Assembly (NCBI GenBank): GCA_964020085.1
Contig: OZ026599.1
Location: forward strand, 28,191,329-28,255,328
Direction of reading: 5' to 3'
Source of the DNA: Micromussa lordhowensis
Lineage: Eukaryota > Cnidaria > Anthozoa > Scleractinia > Lobophylliidae
DNA: 64,000 bases
The notes under the pieces were generated by a model, which was not told the origin of the DNA, did not search any database, and was given only the letters and a program-made list of their open reading frames with translations. Each line of letters starts with the position of its first letter. Position 1 is the stretch's first letter. The position numbers and the translations under genes were made by a program. Below, in pieces: positions 21,707-45,150 of the stretch.

Positions 21707-21980
21707 CACCACTCTAAGGGCTTTTGAAAAGGTTATCCTCACGTTGGTTTTGTTTGTGTTTTTTTTTTTACAGTAGCATACAGCGAACAAAACCATCAAG
21801 CTTTTAACTAGCCAGATAAGAGGACGGTGTTTTTTGCCTTTTCTTTTCAGATGAGAGGAAACGTTGGGTATCTCTTGTCCAAACACGGCATCATGAGCTT
21901 CACGTAAGTACATTTAAATCTAAAACTAAACTGCAGAAAGAGACTTCCCAAGAAAGCTTATCTGTTTGAGTTCAATCTGA

Positions 21981-22157
21981 ATAGGCCATTTCCGAATTAC
22001 CTTTAGCCTCTTCTCAAAGCGAGTCCTGGTGCTCCTTTCATATGAAAATGAGATTAATTCCATTCACATGCAAATTAAACTCATTTTCATATGAATGGTT
22101 GTGCATCAGGCCTCGCTTTCAAAGAGAGGCTTTAGGTAAACTCGAAAATGGTCTATT
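21981..22157. repeat. MITE family A, copy 2
   Basis: The ends are ATAGGCCATTTCCGAATTAC and, inverted, TAAACTCGAAAATGGTCTAT. The interior phrases TCATATGAAAATGAG / CTCATTTTCATATGAATGG correspond to copies at 9811-9998 and 31621-31774. It abuts the next element with only about ten bases between. Confidence 0.75.
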
Positions 22158-22166
22158 AAAAGTCAT

Positions 22167-22750
22167 TTTAAAGGAGGTCACTCCAAAAAACGTATATTTT
22201 TTGTTAACTCTAATAAGAACCTTGCACTAAGTTTAGGCACTCACTGAAGTTTCAGCTTCTAAAGTGCAGGTTTTCTCTGTGAAATTCGCGTTAAATTCGA
22301 ACATCGTTAGCGCCATTTTGAACAGTACTCAGCAACCAGGCCGCGTTTTCGTGACGCAATTCCGTCCTAAAGATGGCTTCCGTGAGAGGCTTTTTACCTA
22401 CCACTCTGGGTTGTGGCTGCTAGCGAGCCATATTATTTTGAGCAAAACATGCTCCAAACGATAGCATTGAAGATAGTGAAGTGGAAAACTGCTTGGAAAA
22501 AATGATTTTTTTTCCTGACCTTGTGAAGGATACCAAGTCGGTTGCAGGTTTTTCTCCTTGCCGCCAATTTCGAGTCGGACTGAATGATGTCACATAAACA
22601 CGGCCTGGCTGCCAAGACAGTTTCAAAATGGCGGCCTCCAAAGTCGATCTTTCTAGACGAATTTCTTCAGGATAGCGGGAACTTGAGAGGCTGACACTTC
22701 GGTGGCGAAGACTAAAAAAGCAAGCTTTCTGGAGTGACCTTCTTCTTTAA
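22167..22750. repeat. Element of about 580 bp, GGAGGTCACTCC ends
   Basis: The left end TTTAAAGGAGGTCACTCCAA is matched by the inverted TTCTGGAGTGACCTTCTTCT at 22727-22750. Inside, GCGCCATTTTGAACAGT / CAGTTTCAAAATGGCGGC and CCAGGCCGCGTTT / AACACGGCCTGG form a second inverted pair. Short frames on both strands here are by-products of the symmetry. Confidence 0.68.
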
Positions 22751-22821
22751 AGATCCGTGCGAGTCATCGACATGTGATTAATATAGCCAATGGGCGTTCG
22801 AGAAAAATGAATAGATCGGTA

Positions 22822-22921
22822 GGTGTTGCCCACCCTGCGAGCAGAGCCTCTTTTCTGTCTTTTGTGACAGGAGACGAAATGTACCGTAAGAAAAGGCTCT
22901 GCTTGCAGGGTGGGTGTTGCC
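22822..22921. repeat. 100-bp foldback (GGTGTTGCCCACCCTGC)
   Basis: Left arm GGTGTTGCCCACCCTGCGAG / AGAGCCTCTTTTCTGT and right arm ACCGTAAGAAAAGGCTCTGC / TTGCAGGGTGGGTGTTGCC pair over about 35 bases with few mismatches. Confidence 0.8.
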
Positions 22922-22934
22922 AAGTGTCATTGAA

Positions 22935-23850
22935 TACTATAATTCAAAACTTAATATGAAATCAACATTTGAGGGACGGCGGAACTCATTTTCAATGCAC
23001 AACTTTCAAGCCAAAACAATAGACTGATTTTAATTTTCAGACGGTTATTAATTAAGGGCCTGTTTACATGGAGGTGGGGGACCCCAGGTAGGTGAGGTAA
23101 CCCGCCTAGGTGGGGTAACCCGCCTCTCCATATAATCTCTCATTTTTATTTGATCATGTTTACATGATAGGTGGGGTAACCCGCCAAGGCGGGTTGCCCG
23201 GTCTGCCAGGTAGGGTAACCCGCCTAGCCGGGGTCGCATTTTGCCATGTAAACGACTCAAGGTGGGGTAACCCGCCTAGCCGGGGTCGAGTTCATGTTAC
23301 ATTTGCAAGCGCGCCAAAGCGCGTAAAAATTTGAACCAGAACAATATGGCCGTTAACTGCCTCTGGCGGAGGTTTTGTATCATCAAAAGTGACAGTAAAA
23401 CGCCACAGCATTGAAATGCTGCAGCGAGAGCAGAAAATAAAGATAAAATAACACTGACCGCCATTTTCAATGTTTACATGCCTAGCGACCACGCAAGTAA
23501 AGTCACCCCGGGACCCCGGGGTTGTAAGTTTGCATGTAAACGCTGGCCATTTTTCGACCACGGCTAGGCGGGTTACCTCACCTACCTGGGGTCCCCCACC
23601 TCCATGTAAACAGGCCCTTACTCTCATAATGTAAGAACTCCACAATACAAAATCAATATTTGAGCGACGACCGAACTCATTTCCAACACACAACTTTCAA
23701 AGCAAAACAATAGATTGATTTTAATTTCAGACAGTTGTTGTCAATTAAATCTCATTGAATATAAGAATTCCAAAATACAAAATCAATATTTGATGGACGA
23801 CGGAACTATTTTCCAACACACAACTTTCAAACCAAAACAATAGATGAAGC
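22935..23850 (+). repeat. Three tandem copies of a ~115-bp unit, first interrupted
   Basis: Units share AAATCAA.ATTTGA.GGACG, CGGAACTCATTTTC, ACACAACTTTCAAACCAAAA and CAATAGA.TGATTTTAATTTC. Copies start near 22950, 23648 and 23774. The inverted-repeat element at 23053-23620 is inserted at the end of the first unit, which dates the insertion after the tandem duplication. Confidence 0.75.
23053..23620. mobile_element. 568-bp MITE with internal GGGTAACCCGCC tandem array
   Basis: The outer arms start TAAGGGCCTGTTTACATGGA and match over about 57 bases in inverted form at 23564-23620 (ending CATGTAAACAGGCCCTTA). Inside, the phrase GGTGGGGTAACCCGCC recurs about five times between 23112 and 23283, interspersed with TTTACATG/CATGTAAA, so several nested inverted repeats are possible. 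The interior is far more GC-rich than its surroundings. No transposase is encoded, so it is non-autonomous. Confidence 0.85.
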
Positions 23851-23974
23851 ACTGAAGTGAAATTAAGCACTCAGAAATTATCCCACTGAATTTTAGTCTC
23901 AGGCAATGAGGTCCGGAGGGTTGCCTTTAAGTTTATATGACGCTTCCTATCTCTATGAGTTGCTTTTCAAATCA

Positions 23975-24265
23975 TTACTTCAATTATTACGCCATTATTA
24001 TTAACTGTGAGCGGCTGCAGACCAGTTGAAAAACGATTTAAATTTGTAATTCAAATTTGAAGAATCAAATATGAAAAAATAAACACTTTTCCACTTTTCA
24101 TAACTTAAATTGAAACTTTCACGAAAGCCATAATCCTTATTTCAATCATTATGCCACTCATATTATTAACTGTGTGCCGCATGTAGCAGCTGCCACCAGA
24201 TAAGAAACCATTTGAATTTGTAATTCAAATTTGAAGAATCAAATATGAATATATGAACACTGCGA
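23975..24265 (+). repeat. Tandem duplication directly upstream of the TMEM151-like gene
   Basis: Two ~165-bp units share CAAT.ATTA.GCCA.T.TATTATTAACTGTG and TTTGTAATTCAAATTTGAAG, then AATCAAATATGAA. The first is near 23980-24085, the second near 24145-24260. The AATTTGTAATTCAAATTTGAA core is itself nearly palindromic. Because the second unit ends about 50 bases before the ATG at 24313, the duplication may contain promoter sequence; I see no clear TATA box. Confidence 0.65.
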
Positions 24266-24312
24266 AATATTCCATTTTTCATAACTTACATTGAAGCTTT
24301 CAAAGCGTTAAC

Positions 24313-26964
24313 ATGGCGTCAAATCTTCCCGTTTGGTTCACACTGAGCTTATTACTCGCATTTACAAACTCAAGGATGATATGCCCGAGGATCTTCTTTC
24401 AAAATATTGACGAAAACACCATGCCCTACAAAATCATCGAAGGAGTCTACATTGAGGAGGAAGATTACCACAACAATTTCCCAGTCTTTCGCAGGGAGAA
24501 CGGCAGCTTGCTATTTTATCACACCGTCGACAGTAAAGGTAAACATTATTTGGTTTTTGGAGTTAATCTGAAAGACTATTTTGGCGTTGCTGCTTTTCTT
24601 CATAGGGATCCCTCGTCTTTGCTGAATTCAGGGATTTTATACACGAATGATGTGTTTGTTGGAATCGTGAGCCATTGGGAATTCTACAATCCCCGTGATC
24701 AGACCACATACCACCTGTCGACCTCGCCTGCTTCCAAAATCAAAGCTATCTGTGTGGATGAAGATTTCAGAGAATGTAGCTCGAACAGAGTTTACTTGAG
24801 CAAGAAATTAAAGGATAAAGGAGGAATCACTTTGAACGATCCTGCAAAAGACTTTTTCTATCGGCTAGAGGGCACGTTTCGCAATCTTCGTCCTGTCTAT
24901 AAACACAGCGCTCAGACCTGGTATTTACAGTACGTGGACGGCTATTGGGTGGTTACTGGTTCGGATAGACCGAGAAATTCCGAAGACCAAGCTTACCTAA
25001 GGGTTTTGGATTTTGCTCTAAGACCTGAATACATCAGCAAAATTTGGTCGATATATTACAACGGATGGGCTTGGATTGATATGCCCGACCTCAGAGTTCT
25101 GTGTAAGGGCAACGAAGCAAATTGCATGTTGCAATGTTCCGTAGACAAACAGTGCCCAACCCCACAACCCAAAGTCAGAACGGAGCTCAATTTTGTCTAC
25201 CTGGGAAAACGACCCGGTGATCTTGGTATGGCATTCTGCAGTGGATCGCATCCCTCCACGAGGTACTATCTGTGTGTACCTAGCAGTTATAGCTCGCACT
25301 GGAGTGGACAGGGATCTTTCTGCTCAGCCAAAGACCCGACTACTCTGGGCTCGCCCAAGGCTAAACCAGCCATCAACTTTGATGACAACCCTAGTGTAGT
25401 CCCAGCCGTGATCACTGTGGCTGTCCTCCTGCAAATCCTTTTGCCATTCGTCTTGTGGTGCTGTGCTTTGTGCAGGCAATCGTGCAAGGAAAAAGAGGAG
25501 GAAGAAGACGATGAGAGTAGCACGGACCAAGCTGGTGAGGAATTGGAGAGGCGCTTTCAAAGAGTTTCCACAGCGAGAAGCCAAGAGGAACTCAACCAAG
25601 ACATCAAAGAATACCGACAAGCACTTAAAGAATACAAAAAGGAAAGCAAGGAGGAGGAACTTAAGCACTTGAATGCAAGTTTATGCAGGATTATTTCCAT
25701 GGACGCGTTTTTCTCATTCTATCTTTGGCTTATCTACTATATTGGTTGTGGTGTGACCCAATGCAATAACTACGGATCAGTCTTTGAGATATTGAGAATC
25801 TTCGCTGTTGTGATGATTTGTCTTTCTCCTGTAATCGTTCTACTAGAGAGCTGCATCTCTCACGAACTCGATTACCTCAGCAACATCATGGAAGACGAGA
25901 CAGCTTGGGGGTACATACAAAGAATGCACGAGGTTCCACCGAGGATAAACATGGTTGTAGAATGCTACCATTACGAAATACACACGCAAGTTGTTTCTTA
26001 CACGGACGCTAAGGGAAACCGGAAGTCCCGCAAGGAGACAAAGAAAGAGAAAGTAGTGACGTATACAGACCATGACGAGTTCTCTTTCGGTTCATGGCTT
26101 GATGTTTCCGAGAGAGATATGTTCTCGCTGAGTACTGTGGCTCTAACCCTAGTCAAGATCGATTCAAGTGTCGTCTTTGGCGACCAAGAAACTGCCGATG
26201 ACTACGTTAGACAAGTGGCAGCAATGTTGGCGAGAAATCGGCACCGTGATGACTTCACTGATTACTCCTCGAGTAAAGAAATTCCTGGACTAATGAAGCG
26301 GATATCTGCGTACGTGGATTTAAGGGTGAAGCCATTTTGGATTCGGCCGCGGTTCTTCTGGATTGCCACCTTGTTGCAGATGACTTGGCCTTACCGTTGG
26401 CTATTCAGATTCAAGACAGCTAAGACCCACTATGCCCTGATGAAAAAGATGTACAAGAGCACAACACCACCGATCGAGGTAGACTTGATGGATACCATTG
26501 CAGTACTAAATGGTAATGCATTCTTGGACGCGAATTCCAGTGCTTCTGACAACAACTTCCCAGGTTACCCGATATCTGTGATGGGTAATCCAGGAGGAGG
26601 TAGTCCCACCATTCAAAATGGTGGAACGGCATACCCACCTGTTGATCAATACCTCGGACAAGACGATCCAACCCAAGGATTTAGTATTCCTTACCCACCT
26701 CACAATTCAGATGTTGTAGGACCCTCATTTCCTCCTTATCCAGCGGTATCTCAGCCAAGTGCACCTGTCCCATCGGATGTTCCAGTGATGAATTATCCAG
26801 CCCAAGACAGTAGTGCACCGTGTCCATCGCCCAGCCTGTATAGCGGACCTGCATTTCCTGCTTATCCTGTCAGACCACTACCAAGTGCACCTCCGCCATC
26901 ATTCGAGACAGCCGTATTTCACAGCCCCCAGCCAAACAACAAGCACAAGCCCCCGGCTGTGTAA
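24313..26964 (+). CDS. TMEM151-like membrane protein with secreted-type ectodomain
   Basis: This is an intronless 883-residue protein. A signal peptide (1-20) is followed by a cysteine-bearing ectodomain to about 360. That includes a block of the RPVYK...WYLQYVDGYWVV kind (about 190-225) and a CMLQCSVDKQC cluster (about 275). A hydrophobic segment (361-389) follows, then an acidic and charged, probably helical stretch (393-457). Hydrophobic segments at 465-487 and 491-516 and the core VVECYHYEIHTQVVSYTD (from about 556) with VVTYTDHDEFSFGSWLDVSE match TMEM151A/B. So does the last membrane segment, WIATLLQMTWPYRWLFRFKT (about 683-702), with THYALMKK after it. The tail (735-883) is Pro/Tyr-rich with PPYP- and YPP-type motifs. 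TMEM151 function is poorly known. The ectodomain fusion is unlike the vertebrate proteins I know. Confidence 0.8.
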   Translation: MASNLPVWFTLSLLLAFTNSRMICPRIFFQNIDENTMPYKIIEGVYIEEEDYHNNFPVFRRENGSLLFYHTVDSKGKHYLVFGVNLKDYFGVAAFLHRDPSSLLNSGILYTNDVFVGIVSHWEFYNPRDQTTYHLSTSPASKIKAICVDEDFRECSSNRVYLSKKLKDKGGITLNDPAKDFFYRLEGTFRNLRPVYKHSAQTWYLQYVDGYWVVTGSDRPRNSEDQAYLRVLDFALRPEYISKIWSIYYNGWAWIDMPDLRVLCKGNEANCMLQCSVDKQCPTPQPKVRTELNFVYLGKRPGDLGMAFCSGSHPSTRYYLCVPSSYSSHWSGQGSFCSAKDPTTLGSPKAKPAINFDDNPSVVPAVITVAVLLQILLPFVLWCCALCRQSCKEKEEEEDDESSTDQAGEELERRFQRVSTARSQEELNQDIKEYRQALKEYKKESKEEELKHLNASLCRIISMDAFFSFYLWLIYYIGCGVTQCNNYGSVFEILRIFAVVMICLSPVIVLLESCISHELDYLSNIMEDETAWGYIQRMHEVPPRINMVVECYHYEIHTQVVSYTDAKGNRKSRKETKKEKVVTYTDHDEFSFGSWLDVSERDMFSLSTVALTLVKIDSSVVFGDQETADDYVRQVAAMLARNRHRDDFTDYSSSKEIPGLMKRISAYVDLRVKPFWIRPRFFWIATLLQMTWPYRWLFRFKTAKTHYALMKKMYKSTTPPIEVDLMDTIAVLNGNAFLDANSSASDNNFPGYPISVMGNPGGGSPTIQNGGTAYPPVDQYLGQDDPTQGFSIPYPPHNSDVVGPSFPPYPAVSQPSAPVPSDVPVMNYPAQDSSAPCPSPSLYSGPAFPAYPVRPLPSAPPPSFETAVFHSPQPNNKHKPPAV

Positions 26965-27054
26965 TGGTAAACAAGGTAACTTCTTTTCTTTCCACAACCA
27001 GTATCTATAGATTGCGTGCAGACACCTACCATTTCCTTTCACGCGAAAAAAGGT

Positions 27055-28045
27055 GTCTTACTACCGGTCTCCAGTAAAATATTCTGCAGAATGTTACTAG
27101 AGCGGATCAAGTTAGGTGTAGACAAGAAGCTTCGAAAGGAGCAGGCTGGATTTAAACCAAAGAGAATCACAGCCGAAACAGATCTTTATACTAAGAAATA
27201 TCTTAGAGCAGGCAAGTGAGTGGCGGGTGGGTCTGTATAAGCACTTTGTGGACTTTGAAGCCTTCGATTCGGTGCATAGAGAAAGCTTGTGGAACATTAT
27301 GAGAGCCATAATGAGAGTGATAGCAGGCATATACGAGGGTTCTGAGTGTGCGGGTATCGACGGAAGGGAGACATCAACCGGTTTAAGATCAAGACCGAAG
27401 TAAAGCAGGGATGTGAGATGTCAGGATTCTTATTTGCCATGGATTGCATCATGAGGAAAACAGCAGCAGATAAGAAAAGAGGGATAAGATGTTATTTCAC
27501 AAAAGAGGACCTTGATTTCGCGGACGACAGCGCACTGCTGTCATTCAAGTTTAATGACTTGCGTAAGACGACTGAGAGAGCAGCAGAGCAGCCAGAGAAG
27601 GTCTTAAACTAAATGCGAGAAAAAGTAAGACACTAAGGACTGAATGTGTTAGTAACAGAGAGAACATCGTGGTGAAAAATGAAGAAGTGGAAGATGTAGA
27701 GGGGTTTGTATACCTAGGAGCTATAAATTGTCGACAAGGACAGTGCAGGTAGTAAAGATATCGGGAACAGATTGCAGAGAGCACGTGGCGCATTCCAGAC
27801 TCTATGGTGTGTGCAGGTGTATGCAGCCAGGGGAATTGATAGAATCAAGATACAAATGTATGCCTATTCAAGACTCAAGTTTCACCGACCCTAGGCCTGC
27901 TATATGGCTGTGAAGCGTAGAAGATTGCAAAGGCCGACACAGGAAACCTGCAGAGCAACCAAGGTAACGGCACAAAAGAGACTGTGTTGGGATGAGAGCA
28001 TGACGGCCTTATGCGACTACTGGCGCGATGAGAAGATATGATGAA
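27055..28045 (+). pseudogene. Non-LTR retrotransposon (RTE-like) reverse transcriptase remnant
   Basis: Plus-strand frames give RMLLERIKLGVDKKLRKEQA, then FVDFEAFDSVHRESLWNI (with a frame change), FKIKTEVKQGCEMSGFLFAM, LDFADDSALLSFKFNDLR and finally VYLGA / LLYGCEA-type blocks. This is the full order of reverse transcriptase blocks including FADD. At least four frame changes and stops interrupt it. It starts about 90 bases after the stop codon of the TMEM151-like gene, in the same orientation. Confidence 0.78.
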
Positions 28046-29378
28046 AAAAGCGTCTGTTTCGAGCCTTAGACCATTAAGGCCATACACCGAACATATAATT
28101 CCAGCTTATCCCGCCAAATACTAACCAATAGCACCATCGCCGTCATACAAGGCAGCTGTTGGTCAATGAAGTATTTATATGGAAAAAGCGGGTACAAGGA
28201 ACAAAACAAAAGAACTGCACAAAACGGCCATGTGGAACTATGTATATCACGCACATAACAGATGTTCCACTTCCCTCTCTTTCGGATTCAGCCCATCAAA
28301 AAATCAAATGACTGTCCCATAAAGATAAACCTCAGCTGATTCCCGTGTAATGCCTGCATTTCTCCCGGACTGAAACACAATATATGTTAAGAGAGACACA
28401 TAATCCTGTAGGTGCTGTGGAGCTCGCCTTGTTGGCACAGCGTTGGCGATTACATCCGTGGCTCTGCCGAATGGTTTATGACTGACTCCTTTCCATTAAT
28501 ACGTCACAAATCGTCACCTGATACATTCTCTAGCTTCTCCTTTCAAGTGGGGAGTGGTGGCTTATGTTAGGGTGGGCAGTGATCGTTGGACTCGTTTTTT
28601 CTTTAAAATAAACTTTCATCTCGGAAACTCGAATTTACACGTTCTCTCGACTCTTCGCCTCACTTGACTCGACTATCGAGTTCTTCTCGTTTTAAACCTT
28701 AGACTTGACAACTCCTACTCGACCTTGTGTTACAAATGTAAATTAGTTAAACTGGTTTACACATGACATATGACATAAGCGCATGGAAGTGAGGCGATTT
28801 CAACAGCGTGTCGAGGTGGGGATGGTGCTTGCAATCCCAAGTCTTCAGGTACGCCCTTCCTTACCCCAGTACATATGGCGAGGCGTCAAAAGACAAAGCA
28901 AGTATTAACAGTTTGGTTTACGGTTTTTCAGTCTACATACATTGATTTATTCGATATACTTTAAAAATATGATCCATTCATTTCAGTGTCAAGCTAAGTT
29001 TTACTCATTTATCGTCACTCAGTTTGGTATTGAAAAGGACTAGAGGAGAAACGATGCCGCAATATTCGTCGGTGACGAAGTCAATGGGTTGTGGCAGGAA
29101 CTATTAACCACAATTATCAGCCTAGAGAAATTACTCGTATTATTAACATACCATCAAAACACTCACGGCAATCTAACTGTTGACTTTTTAAGCCTCACGG
29201 GGGCCTAAATTAAAACAGTACAAAGGATCCAACTCTTAATTGACTACCCTAGAATTTTTGCCCCTAGAGTTTTTGCCTCTTTATGTTCTTTTATGTTAAA
29301 AGATGCTGGACACTTTTTCTTAAATGTATCACACAATCTTGATTCACAATTTTGCGATACTAGAGGTTAGCCAGCTGA
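28046..29378. other. Intergenic; holds repeat family D copy 2
   Basis: 28585-28800 repeats the family D block seen at 8540-8690 (GACTCGTTTTTTCTTTAAAA, ACTGGTTTAC, GACATAAGCGCATGGAAGTG) with extra GACTCG phrases. A TTTATT at 28946-28951 could be the polyadenylation signal of the minus-strand PCCB gene. Otherwise nothing is recognised. Confidence 0.55.
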
Positions 29379-43578
<14,200 letters not shown>

Positions 43579-44007
43579 TTTCCTCAGAATCCTCTCTGGT
43601 TGTCGACTAGCCGGGGTAGGGTAAGTATAATTTAAATTTTTAAAAAGTATATTTTTCCTTTCCCGGGTCGTTGAAGGAAGAACTTTACTTTCAAAATAAT
43701 TTCTTCAGCTCCATTGGAATTTTATCAACAAATTAAAGTGCGTTTGACAATCTTCAGAGGAAAATAAGGAAAGAAATTACAAACTGTAAGTCTCAGTAAG
43801 CCTCCCCTCCCACATAAAAATTGTTTCCAGAGTTGCACGTGCAGTGAAACATGCACTCACGCATGCTCAAACGAAACAGTTGCCACTGAACGAGGGCTCA
43901 TACAAACAACCAAACACAGTCGTGGAAATTTACAAATTAGCAATTTTAATACCATACACTACGTTTTGATAGTTCTCACAGCGAAAGGACGCGTTAAAAA
44001 CGTCGGA
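43579..44007. promoter_or_regulatory. Shared divergent promoter region of PCCB and MSL2
   Basis: Only 429 bp separate the two start codons. The PCCB start lies in GAGGAAAATGGCGATG on the minus strand, resembling the AAGATGGCGGC-type (YY1/TISU) context found at start codons with very short leaders. A GTTGCACGTGCAG block (E-box-like CACGTG) is near 43832-43844 and GCATGC occurs near 43861. I see no TATA box facing either gene. The region must hold both 5' UTRs and promoters. Confidence 0.65.
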
Positions 44008-45150
44008 ATGAACGCCACAACGCTCTATGTCGAAGCGTGCAAATGCATGTTGTCGCTTGAAACTGACAATCAAGCTGTTTGGGATCAACTGTTCCATTTG
44101 CTGCCGAAGCTTCGCCAAGCCCTTTCTTGTCGAGTTTGCGGTGGTCTGTTGATCGACCCGTACGGATCTCACAGCTGTGAACACCACGTGTGCAAAGAGT
44201 GCCTTCGAAGGAAGCGGGCCTTAATACCCGGCTGCCGATGGTGCACAAACTTAGAAAAGCTTACGGAGGATAAACAAGCTCGAATCGTGCTGGCTTGTTA
44301 CCAAAAGCTTTGCGAATGCATCGCCCAAAAAGCGGCCAGCGTTCAGAGGCTGTCGACACAAAACGGCGAGTACAACAAGACTTTGGCGATCATTCAAGAG
44401 GCCGTTACAAGCCCGATCTCACTTGCAGACTTCCCAAGTAACAGACAAGTACAGGTACCGGTAAATATCTCGGAATTAAATTCCAAAAATTCCTCTGGCG
44501 CTAATTTGAACATGGCGGCGGAGTCACGTGTCCCAGTAACAGTACTTCCGCCGGAAATGAAACTCATGCCTCCCAAGAAAGTTGCAAAACTCTTGGCTTC
44601 ACCAACAGGAAGTCAAAGTCAAAAAGAGAGGAAAAAAAAGAAAAAGCCATTCAAAGGGAGCTATTATAACTATGGAAAAAAGAAGAAGACGCCAGTAAAG
44701 ATTAGTACAGGTGCACCTTATAGCCCTGAACTAGAAAACAATGTTTTAGTGAACATGGATTCACTGGATTTTAAAACTGGAGATTGCTCTCCTGAAGTTA
44801 CAAAAGATGAAGAGGACAATGAAGAGATTCAGATTGTTGATAGTGTCGAGCCTGGAATTCGTGTAAAACCAGACCTTCAGCCAAAAGAAGTGGTTGTTGT
44901 AACTCCTCCAGGAAAGCATAAAAAGAAAAGTAAGTTGAAGAGGTGCTCCTGTGGGACATCGTCCAAGCTTCAAAACACCAGATGCATCAGTACGCGCTGT
45001 CCATGCTTCAGTGATGGAGGCTCATGTGAACATTGTCCCTGTGTTAATTGCGGCAATCCTTTTAGTAACAACAATGAGAAGGTGTCACCAGATGGCAAAT
45101 GTAAGCTGAAGTTTGTTGATGAAAAATGTGTGTTAACATCGGTGGAATGA
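44008..45150 (+). CDS. MSL2: E3 ubiquitin-protein ligase MSL2
   Basis: This is the RING component of the male-specific-lethal chromatin complex. In animals MSL2 pairs with MSL1 in the nucleus and ubiquitinates targets including histone H2B. It is intronless, 380 residues from ATG 44008. The frame stays open to an ATG 42 bases earlier, but MNATTLYVEACK matches the conserved MSL2 N-terminus (human begins MNPVNATALY). The MSL2-type RING is C41, C44, C57, H59, C62, C65, C76, C79. The segment after it (KQARIVLACYQKLCECI) also follows MSL2. The middle is low-complexity with Lys clusters (about 208-235, nuclear signal-like). The C-terminal CXC domain spans C313 to about 352 (RCSCGTSSK, RCPCFSDGGSCEHCPC, CVNCGNP). 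Human MSL2 is about 577 residues, so the linker is much shorter here. Divergent from PCCB. Confidence 0.92.
   Translation: MNATTLYVEACKCMLSLETDNQAVWDQLFHLLPKLRQALSCRVCGGLLIDPYGSHSCEHHVCKECLRRKRALIPGCRWCTNLEKLTEDKQARIVLACYQKLCECIAQKAASVQRLSTQNGEYNKTLAIIQEAVTSPISLADFPSNRQVQVPVNISELNSKNSSGANLNMAAESRVPVTVLPPEMKLMPPKKVAKLLASPTGSQSQKERKKKKKPFKGSYYNYGKKKKTPVKISTGAPYSPELENNVLVNMDSLDFKTGDCSPEVTKDEEDNEEIQIVDSVEPGIRVKPDLQPKEVVVVTPPGKHKKKSKLKRCSCGTSSKLQNTRCISTRCPCFSDGGSCEHCPCVNCGNPFSNNNEKVSPDGKCKLKFVDEKCVLTSVE

Noticed and set aside
23100..23290. CRISPR-like array of regularly repeated units
   Set aside because: Units vary in spacing, lie inside an inverted-repeat element and this is an animal genome.
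23292..23693. 133-residue open frame on the minus strand
   Set aside because: It lies inside the GC-rich MITE; open only because of base composition and the repeated units.
43966..44007. Upstream ATG extending MSL2 by 14 residues
   Set aside because: The conserved MSL2 N-terminus begins at the second ATG (44008); the extra residues do not resemble the family.
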